From: STD1-80 sp043802745 | GTDB taxonomy: Bacteria; Patescibacteriota; Minisyncoccia; Minisyncoccales; CG1-02-41-26 | Length of the DNA stretch: 9,194 nucleotides | Direction of reading: 5' to 3' | Assembly: GCA_043802745.1 (NCBI GenBank) | Contig: JAZDKU010000023.1 | Location: 1-9,194, forward strand | Shown here: positions 4,777 through 9,194 of the stretch, one piece after another | How the letters are laid out: the number at the start of each line of letters is the position of its first letter | Numbering within the stretch: position 1 is the stretch's first letter | Translations under genes and position numbers: made by a program | The notes under the pieces: generated by a model | Database searches by the model: none | What the model was told of the DNA's origin: nothing | The model's input: the letters and a program-made list of their open reading frames with translations, nothing else

Positions 4777-5610
4777 ATGGAAATTATTAAACCATTTTTA
4801 GTCCAGTTGTTAAAAAATTCCGCAGAATCAGACAATGTAATCTACAGGCGAAATTTGTTAAAAGATTATATTCAGGTAGTGATTTTAAGTTTTATTTATT
4901 CTCATCCAAAATACAGCCAAATAGTTTTTTATGGTGGATCTTCCTTGCGCCATTGCTTTGATTTGCCTCGGCTTTCTGAGGATTTGGATTTTGTTGACTT
5001 AAAAAAAGACATAGTACTCGATGATCTAGCCGGGGACTTAGCAGAGTATTTTAAAAAAAATACTGATTTAAGGATTACCATAAAAGTTCAGCCATCAAGG
5101 GTACAAATAAAGTTTTCTATTTTAAAAGAGATGGGTTTAGCTGGACCAAGCGAGTCCGATATATTGTATCTTAAACTTGAAGTTTTTAAGTATTTTGATT
5201 TTTGTTCTGGCTATGGAATAAACACAATACCAATTTTTAAATTTAATCGTTCAATGTTAATAAAAACATTTGATTTATCAACAATGATGGCCACAAAAAT
5301 CGGGGCGGTTATGAATCGCCGATGGAATAAAATCGATAAGAGTGGCGAACTGTTGGCAAAAGTAAAGGGCAGAGATTATTTTGATTTAATGTGGTATTTA
5401 AATAAGGGTGTAAAGCCAAACTTAAACTGTTTGATGGATAAAGAAGACAAAGACGGATTTAAGAAAAAGCTTTTGGCTGTGGTAGAAAAAGTTGATGGAA
5501 AAAGCATTGAGTATGATTTGGGCCCATTAATGGAAAACAGTGATTTTGTAAAAGGCCTGTCTAAGAATATCAAAGATGTCCTAATTCGTGAAATTCAAGA
5601 GAAACTTTAA
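4777..5610 (+). CDS. abiEii: AbiEii-type nucleotidyltransferase toxin (type IV TA)
   Basis: This is a 277-residue toxin of the AbiEii/AbiGii nucleotidyltransferase family (DNA polymerase beta-like fold). Related toxins inhibit growth, and studied relatives transfer nucleotides to RNA targets such as tRNA. The catalytic motifs are intact: FYGGSSLRHCF (51-61) with the GGS signature, SEDLDF (67-72) with Asp69 and Asp71, LYLKLEV (130-136) with Lys133 and Glu135, MATKIGAVMNRR (171-182), and KGRDYFDLMWYL (197-208), the conserved K-x-R-D-x-x-D block. All expected motifs are present in order, so it is probably active. It is co-transcribed with abiEi (5-bp gap), and ychF starts 3 bp after its stop. 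Family members act in abortive infection and plasmid or island maintenance. The target here is unknown. Confidence 0.9.
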   Translation: MEIIKPFLVQLLKNSAESDNVIYRRNLLKDYIQVVILSFIYSHPKYSQIVFYGGSSLRHCFDLPRLSEDLDFVDLKKDIVLDDLAGDLAEYFKKNTDLRITIKVQPSRVQIKFSILKEMGLAGPSESDILYLKLEVFKYFDFCSGYGINTIPIFKFNRSMLIKTFDLSTMMATKIGAVMNRRWNKIDKSGELLAKVKGRDYFDLMWYLNKGVKPNLNCLMDKEDKDGFKKKLLAVVEKVDGKSIEYDLGPLMENSDFVKGLSKNIKDVLIREIQEKL

Positions 5611-5613
5611 TTT

Positions 5614-6711
5614 ATGAGCTTATCAATCGGGATTGTGGGGTTACCTAATGTGGGCAAGTCCACATTGTTTCAGACAATTACAAAAAAACAGGTGGATTGC
5701 GCCAACTATCCATTTTGCACCATAGACCCAAATGTGGGTGTTGTTGCTGTGCCTGACACTCGGGTGGATAAGCTGGCCTTATTGACTAATTCAGCCAAAA
5801 AAATCTACGCCACCGTGGAGTTTGTTGACATAGCTGGCTTGGTAAAAGGCGCTAGCGAGGGGGAGGGGCTTGGCAATAAATTTTTAGCTAATATTAGAGA
5901 AACCGACGCTATTGTTTATGTGTTGCGGGCTTTTAGCAATGAAAACATTATTAACACTCAAGAAAACATCAATCCTATTAGGGATAAAGAAATTCTAGAT
6001 GTGGAATTAATTTGTAAGGATTTGGATACTATAAACAAAAGAATGCAGGGGTTGGAAAAAGATATAAGAGCCAAGAACAAGGAAGCCATGGCTGAATTTG
6101 GCGTTTTGGCAAAAGCTAAAGCAACGCTTACAGAACAGAAAATTTTATCTGAACAGGATTTGAGTGAAGAAGAACAAAGAATTTTAAAAAGTTTTCAGCT
6201 ATTAACCTCAAAGCCAAGAATTTATTTATTAAATGGTGAAAAAGAAAAAATAAGCTCAGATATTTTAGAACAATTTAGAGGGGACTTGCCCCCACACCAA
6301 ACAAAGTTTGGTTGTGGGGGTGAACCTTATTTAATAATAGATATTTTAAGTGAATTTGAAGTAGGGGAGTTGACTCAGGATGAGCGAGTAGAACTTGGCC
6401 TAAACGAGGGCTCGCAAATAGATATTTTAATTAAAAAATGCTATGAGCTTTTAGGGCTAATAACATTTTTAACCACCGGGCCAGATGAAACAAGAGCCTG
6501 GACAATAAAAAAAGAAACAAAAGCGCCCCAGGCTGCTGGGGTAATTCATGGTGATTTTGAAAAAAATTTTATTAAAGCTGAAGCTATTAACTGGCAAACC
6601 TTGCTTGACTGCGGGGGGTTTTCTAATGCTCGCGCCAAAGGCCAAATCCGCATGGAGGGCAAAGAATATATTTTTCAAGACGGAGATGTCATTGAAATTA
6701 AGCACGGATAA
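5614..6711 (+). CDS. ychF: Ribosome-associated P-loop NTPase YchF (OLA1 family)
   Basis: YchF/OLA1 is a conserved Obg-related NTPase that binds ribosomes, often prefers ATP, and acts in translation and stress responses. The 365-residue length is normal. Seen: P-loop GLPNVGKS (9-16), switch I region NYPFCTIDPN (31-40), DIAGLVKGASEGEGLGNKFL (72-91) with Leu76 after the G3 motif (the HAS-type hydrophobic residue), a coiled-coil arm (about 130-195), and a C-terminal TGS domain (about 278-362; LGLITFLTTGPDETRAWTI and GVIHGDFEKNFIKAE). The base-specificity motif, normally N-x-x-E, reads N207-G-E-K-E. The stretch before the TGS domain (about 207-257) is a few residues longer than in E. coli and includes a very strong hairpin in the DNA. 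No promoter is seen upstream, so ychF is probably read from the AbiE promoter. Confidence 0.96.
   Translation: MSLSIGIVGLPNVGKSTLFQTITKKQVDCANYPFCTIDPNVGVVAVPDTRVDKLALLTNSAKKIYATVEFVDIAGLVKGASEGEGLGNKFLANIRETDAIVYVLRAFSNENIINTQENINPIRDKEILDVELICKDLDTINKRMQGLEKDIRAKNKEAMAEFGVLAKAKATLTEQKILSEQDLSEEEQRILKSFQLLTSKPRIYLLNGEKEKISSDILEQFRGDLPPHQTKFGCGGEPYLIIDILSEFEVGELTQDERVELGLNEGSQIDILIKKCYELLGLITFLTTGPDETRAWTIKKETKAPQAAGVIHGDFEKNFIKAEAINWQTLLDCGGFSNARAKGQIRMEGKEYIFQDGDVIEIKHG
6286..6323 (+). other. Strong hairpin within ychF coding sequence
   Basis: Arms CCCCCACACCAAAC (6289-6302) and 6306-6320 pair in 14 positions with one bulged T (6312) and a 3-nt loop (AAA). Three further pairs, two of them G-T wobbles, extend the stem outward to 6286/6323. 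GGGG at 6280-6283 can instead pair with the CCCC of the left arm, giving a competing smaller hairpin. The region encodes residues about 225-236 of YchF (PPHQTKFGCGG). It is far more stable than expected in AT-rich coding DNA. It may be an inserted palindromic element or an mRNA structure; its role is unknown. Confidence 0.6.
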
Positions 6712-6718
6712 TTTTATT

Positions 6719-7261
6719 ATGCGCACAGGGAAAAATAAAACTTGTTGGCATGTGTTAACTGGTGGGCCAAGTTGTGGTAAAACTACCCTTATTAATTCTT
6801 TAAGCCAGATGGGCTATAAGACTAGCCCTGAAGTGGCGCGCCAAATTATTGAGGAAGAAGTTTTAAAAGGTAAAACGCTTGAGCAGATAAGAGGACCTGA
6901 AGGGAATTTTCAAGAAAAAGTTTTTAAAAAAGCCGTAGAAAGAGAGCAGTGCCTTTCCCCCAAAGAGTTAGTTTTTCTTGACAGATCGCTATTAGACTGT
7001 TTAGCGTATTCTTTATTCAACAATAGCAACCCAATTGAACGGCAAAAAGTTAGCAGAAAGTACGAATATTCAAAGATTTTCTTTTTAGAAAGAGTAGTTT
7101 GGGAAAAGGATCATACTAGAACTGAAGACGAAGAAACAGCTCGCCAAATTGACGAATTCTTAAAAAAAGTTTATCAAGAAGAGGGCTATGAATTAATTTT
7201 TATTCCTCCTGTGTCAGTGGAAGAAAGAATAAAATTTATCCTTGGATATCTTCAAAACTAA
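6719..7261 (+). CDS. AAA_28-type P-loop NTPase / kinase-like protein
   Basis: This is a 180-residue single-domain P-loop protein of the AAA_28 type, related to the kinase domains of NadR-like proteins. Seen: the Walker A motif GGPSCGKTT (15-23) right after strand WHVLTG; SPEVARQIIEEE (36-47), the conserved segment that follows strand 2 in this family; FLDRSLLDCLAY (87-97), with Asp88-Arg89 in the Walker B/substrate position; and a lid-like segment KDHTRTEDEETARQID (130-145), followed by the C-terminal pattern Y-x-x-x-GY-x-x-x-x-x-PP-x-SV-x-ER-x-x-FI. A small-molecule or nucleoside kinase activity is likely, but the substrate is not known. The start is ATG 6719, the first in the frame after the ychF stop (7-bp gap); longer upstream reading only shadows ychF. 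It is last in the transcript before a strong hairpin terminator. Confidence 0.82.
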   Translation: MRTGKNKTCWHVLTGGPSCGKTTLINSLSQMGYKTSPEVARQIIEEEVLKGKTLEQIRGPEGNFQEKVFKKAVEREQCLSPKELVFLDRSLLDCLAYSLFNNSNPIERQKVSRKYEYSKIFFLERVVWEKDHTRTEDEETARQIDEFLKKVYQEEGYELIFIPPVSVEERIKFILGYLQN

Positions 7262-7288
7262 AAGGCGGCATTTGGAAATGCCGCCTTT
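7261..7288. terminator. Bidirectional hairpin terminator between convergent genes
   Basis: A perfect 13-bp inverted repeat, AAAGGCGGCATTT (7261-7273) and AAATGCCGCCTTT (7276-7288), with a two-base centre starts at the last base of the AAA_28 gene stop. The plus-strand T tract is short (TTT). On the minus strand the stem is followed by TTTTAGTTTT, a better tract, so the element should serve the SIMPL gene at least as well as the plus-strand gene. Confidence 0.8.
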
Positions 7289-7306
7289 AGTAATTAAAAT
7301 AAATAA

Positions 7307-8077
7307 TTATTTGGTTCTGTAATTTATGGTTACTTTTACGGTTATTTCTTGTTCGCCGGTTTGGATGGTTGGGGCGATAGATGGCGCAATTTCGGCTTTC
7401 ATGCTAGCCCCCATGCCAGATGAGTCATATGTTGGATAAGGGCAACCATAAGAACCACAGCCAGTGTCTTCATAGATATTGGTTATTTTTTTTAGCTTAA
7501 TGCCGGCTTGCTTGGCTATTAGTTGAGCTTTAGCCTTGGCATTGGCAATAGCTTTGGTGCGAGCCTCAGCCTTAGCTTTTTCCATATCATCAATTATAAA
7601 CTGCAAATCGCCAATATCATTTACGCCTCGGGCGGAAGCAATTTCCAAAATCTTGCCGATTTTAGCAAAGTCTCTTATTTTCACTTCAATTGATTGGTTC
7701 AGCGTGTAGCCTTGGGGAATTCTTTTGCCATTTTGTGTCCACTCATATCTTGGCTGGAGAGAATAGTTTTTTGTTTTTATATCTTTTTCTTGGATACCCA
7801 AAGCTTTAATATCAGCTAAGACAGAGTTCATGTTATTAGTATTTTTTTCTATTATTGCGTCAATGGAACTACCTTCGGTGGTTATGCCAAGATTAATTTT
7901 AGCAATATCTGGGCTAATACTTGCCTTGCCCTCGCCAGTAACTGAAAAGATTTCTGGGTAGACATTATTCTGTGGTAGCATTTCATAGTCATAGTAAGCT
8001 TGGAACGCAAAATATACAGCTAAAATTGCCAAGAACCCAGCAACGATTTTATAGAGACGATTTGATAAATCAAACAT
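7307..8077 (-). CDS. Membrane-anchored SIMPL-domain (DUF541) protein
   Basis: This 256-residue protein has a single N-terminal membrane segment (about 10-28, IVAGFLAILAVYFAFQAYY) after a short basic N-terminus, with the rest predicted outside the cytoplasm. The SIMPL/DUF541 domain follows: FSVTGEGKASISPDIAKINLGI (44-65) is the hallmark opening, then a helix (73-95), IKTKNYSLQPRYEW (100-113), a Tyr-containing strand pair ending with IEVKIRDFAKIGKILE, an Ala/Lys-rich helix (165-190; AKAEARTKAIANAKAKAQLIAKQAG), and the final strand EQEITVKVTINYRTK. The family's biochemical role is poorly known; members include oxidative-stress-linked and envelope proteins. Cys207 and Cys212 (GCGSYGCPYP) could form a disulfide outside the cell. 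It is transcribed convergently with the AAA_28 gene and divergently from the glycosyltransferase, with a long structured leader. Confidence 0.88.
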   Translation of the reverse strand: MFDLSNRLYKIVAGFLAILAVYFAFQAYYDYEMLPQNNVYPEIFSVTGEGKASISPDIAKINLGITTEGSSIDAIIEKNTNNMNSVLADIKALGIQEKDIKTKNYSLQPRYEWTQNGKRIPQGYTLNQSIEVKIRDFAKIGKILEIASARGVNDIGDLQFIIDDMEKAKAEARTKAIANAKAKAQLIAKQAGIKLKKITNIYEDTGCGSYGCPYPTYDSSGMGASMKAEIAPSIAPTIQTGEQEITVKVTINYRTK

Positions 8078-8089
8078 ATCTTAGAAGTC

Positions 8090-8175
8090 GTTAATAAGCG
8101 AAGCGAATTTACGAATTCTTAGATCCTGTTAAACGCTCTCTCAAAAAGCGTTTAATCGGGATATTCCTTATTAAC
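8090..8175 (-). promoter_or_regulatory. Structured leader (three-way junction) of the SIMPL gene
   Basis: Read on the minus strand, three stems nest cleanly. P1 is GUUAAUAAG (8175-8167) with CUUAUUAAC (8098-8090). P2 is UUAAACGCU (8155-8147) with AGCGUUUAA (8137-8129) around a 9-nt loop, extended by AUCC (8162-8159) with GGAU (8126-8123). P3 is GAAUU (8118-8114) with AAUUC (8109-8105) around CGUA. Each long arm pairs perfectly. P1 closes 12 nt before the start codon, so folding could affect ribosome access. A promoter-like box upstream (8196-8204) would place the whole element in the 5' leader. It could be a cis-regulatory RNA. A palindromic insertion element is the main alternative, since no target duplication is visible. 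I do not recognise a known riboswitch class. Confidence 0.5.
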
Positions 8176-8195
8176 TGTTTTAATTTAATTACTAA

Positions 8196-8223
8196 ATTTT
8201 ACCACATAAAAATATAAAGGCAA
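8196..8223 (-). promoter_or_regulatory. Promoter of the SIMPL gene
   Basis: On the minus strand TGGTAAAAT (8204-8196) gives an extended -10 with TAAAAT (5/6). TTGCCT (8223-8218, 4/6) lies 16 bp upstream as a -35. An A-rich run further upstream (8242-8260, minus-strand sense) resembles an UP element. The predicted start near 8189 gives a leader of about 110 nt containing the three-way junction. Confidence 0.5.
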
Positions 8224-8236
8224 AACAAAGTTTTGC
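8220..8236. promoter_or_regulatory. Small palindrome at the SIMPL promoter -35
   Basis: GCAAAAC (8220-8226) and GTTTTGC (8230-8236) form a perfect 7-bp inverted repeat around AAA, overlapping the proposed -35 of the minus-strand promoter. It could be an operator in the divergent intergenic region; chance occurrence in AT-rich DNA is possible. Confidence 0.25.
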
Positions 8237-8264
8237 ACAGCTATTATTTTTTATTTTTTTGGCT

Positions 8265-8275
8265 TACAATAGAAT
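8265..8275 (+). promoter_or_regulatory. Probable -10 region of the glycosyltransferase gene
   Basis: Two overlapping 5/6 matches to TATAAT are present: TACAAT (8265-8270) and TAGAAT (8270-8275). The -35 region is a T-rich run with no good TTGACA match. Either box would start transcription at about 8277-8283, at the 5' edge of the hairpin 8282-8309. Confidence 0.35.
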
Positions 8276-8281
8276 AATTAG

Positions 8282-8309
8282 TCTGTAACCCGTCAGGAGC
8301 GGGAGCAGA
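8282..8309 (+). promoter_or_regulatory. Leader hairpin before the glycosyltransferase gene
   Basis: TCTG (8282-8285) pairs with CAGA (8306-8309). After an internal loop (TAA opposite AG), CCCG (8289-8292) pairs with CGGG (8300-8303) around the loop TCAGGAG. The loop shows an AGGAG Shine-Dalgarno-like core, but it lies 20 bp before the ATG, too far for ordinary use. The GC-rich element stands out in AT-rich flanks and would form at the mRNA 5' end. It may stabilise the mRNA or act as a regulatory element. Confidence 0.4.
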
Positions 8310-8319
8310 AAGTTTTGTT

Positions 8320-9194
8320 ATGAAAGTTTTAATGTTTGGCTGGGAATTTCCGCCATTTAATTCTGGTGGTTTGGGCGTGGCTTGCGAAGGATTAGCCAAG
8401 GCTTTAGCTTTTTTGGGAGTTAAAGTAACTTTTGTTTTGCCAAGAAGATTAAATTGCCATCATCCTAATTTTAGAATTATTTTTGCTGACAATGCTTTTA
8501 CTAATTTAAAAATAAAAGCCTTGGATTCTATCATAACGCCTTACGTAACAAGCCAATCATATAAAGAAATAGTTCAGAAAATTGGTTTTAATAATTTTTA
8601 TGAAAACGATTTATTTAAAGAGGTTTTACGCTACGGGAAAATGGCTGAAAAAATAGCGCAAGCAGAAACATTTGACGTGATTCACGCTCATGACTGGTTA
8701 AGTTTTCCAGCTGGGATTATTGCCAAAAATACTTCTGGCAAGCCATTGGTGGTGCAAATTCATGCCACAGAGCTTGACCGCTCTCCCAGCAACCCAAATC
8801 CATTTGTTTATTCAATTGAAAAAATTGGCATGGAAACAGCTGAAGCTGTTATTGCGGTGAGCAATTATACAAAAAATAAAATAATAGAGAATTACGGAAT
8901 CGATTCTAATAAAATAAAAGTTGTTCATAATGCCATTGATTCAGAATACTTTAGTCAAAACATTAAAAGTCCGAATCAACTTTTTGATTTAAAAAAGGCT
9001 GGTAAAAAAATTGTTTTATTTGTTGGCCGCATTACCTTGCAAAAGGGTCCAGATTATTTTTTAAGAGCCAGCCAAAAAGTCTTGCAAATTAATCCCAATG
9101 TAATTTTTATTATGGCTGGGAGTGGAGACATGGAGCGTCAAATGATTGAAATGGCGGCCGACCTAGGTATTAGCGATAAATTTTTGTTTGCTGG
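8320..9194 (+). CDS. GT4-type (GT-B fold) glycosyltransferase, glycogen-synthase-like N-terminus, 3' truncated
   Basis: The first 291 residues of a cytoplasmic or membrane-associated glycosyltransferase run off the right edge. Seen: the N-terminal Rossmann entry MKVLMFGWEFPPFNSGGLGVACEGLAKAL (1-29) with the SGGLG loop that contacts the nucleotide-sugar phosphates in GT4/GT5 enzymes, FDVIHAHDWLSFPAG (118-132), VVQIHATELDR (144-154), AVIAVSNYTKNKI (176-188), VVHNAIDSEYF (201-211), and the start of the C-terminal donor-binding domain VLFVGRITLQKGPDYFLRA (232-250), with Arg237 and Lys242 expected to bind the donor phosphates. The E-x7-E donor motif would lie past the window end. Possible roles are glucan synthesis, trehalose or surface-polysaccharide synthesis; the acceptor is unknown. 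The start is ATG 8320, which gives the family N-terminus; no Shine-Dalgarno is at normal distance. Divergent from the SIMPL gene. Confidence 0.9.
   Translation, partial: MKVLMFGWEFPPFNSGGLGVACEGLAKALAFLGVKVTFVLPRRLNCHHPNFRIIFADNAFTNLKIKALDSIITPYVTSQSYKEIVQKIGFNNFYENDLFKEVLRYGKMAEKIAQAETFDVIHAHDWLSFPAGIIAKNTSGKPLVVQIHATELDRSPSNPNPFVYSIEKIGMETAEAVIAVSNYTKNKIIENYGIDSNKIKVVHNAIDSEYFSQNIKSPNQLFDLKKAGKKIVLFVGRITLQKGPDYFLRASQKVLQINPNVIFIMAGSGDMERQMIEMAADLGISDKFLFA

Noticed and set aside
6548..6718. Longer N-terminus of the AAA_28 protein
   Set aside because: It is an out-of-frame reading of the ychF TGS domain; the P-loop domain starts just after ATG 6719.
7301..7312. AAATAATTATTT palindrome at the end of the SIMPL gene
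   Set aside because: A 12-bp A/T-only palindrome is easily expected by chance here; the adjacent GC-rich hairpin explains termination.
8090..8175. MITE with terminal inverted repeats GTTAATAAG
   Set aside because: No target-site duplication is visible and the internal stems suit an RNA fold; kept only as the alternative explanation of the leader.

Overview
The window is AT-rich bacterial DNA with compact gene packing. Genes are separated by a few A/T bases or overlap slightly, TGA is used as a normal stop (genetic code 11), and almost no start codon has a Shine-Dalgarno sequence. This style, plus the gene set, suggests a Patescibacteria/CPR-type genome. That is an inference, because the window holds no phylogenetic marker such as rRNA or ribosomal proteins.

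Layout, left to right. (1) 2-160: the 3' end of a Cys-rich gene of unknown function. (2) 157-281: an intergenic stretch with its own sigma70-type promoter and a long stem-loop, read here as a candidate small RNA. (3) 320-913: Maf-family nucleotide pyrophosphatase. (4) 991-1347: a small basic protein that I do not recognise, ending inside a terminator-like hairpin. (5) 1405-4051: a tight five-gene operon encoding an MBL-fold hydrolase, a Nudix hydrolase, a DUF167 protein, a RecB/Cas4-like PD-(D/E)XK nuclease and a HAD phosphatase. (6) 4070-5610: a type IV AbiEi/AbiEii toxin-antitoxin module with a good promoter (TTGACA, 17 bp, TACAAT) and a perfect palindrome over its -10 box. (7) 5614-7261: the ATPase/GTPase YchF, 3 bp after the toxin gene, and an AAA_28-type P-loop NTPase, closed by a strong hairpin. 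(8) 7307-8077, minus strand: a membrane-anchored SIMPL-domain protein with a long leader that can fold into a three-way junction. (9) 8320-9194: the N-terminal part of a GT4-type glycosyltransferase, cut by the window edge, with a compact hairpin near its probable mRNA 5' end.

Together the Maf, MBL, Nudix and HAD genes look like a nucleotide or phosphoester house-cleaning set. The AbiE module looks like an insertion between that operon and the ychF pair, and ychF may now be read from the toxin promoter. The least explained parts are not proteins: the stem-loop RNA at 192-281, the leader structure at 8090-8175, the leader hairpin at 8282-8309 and a very strong hairpin inside ychF. All functional calls rest on motifs read by eye; no search or folding program was run.
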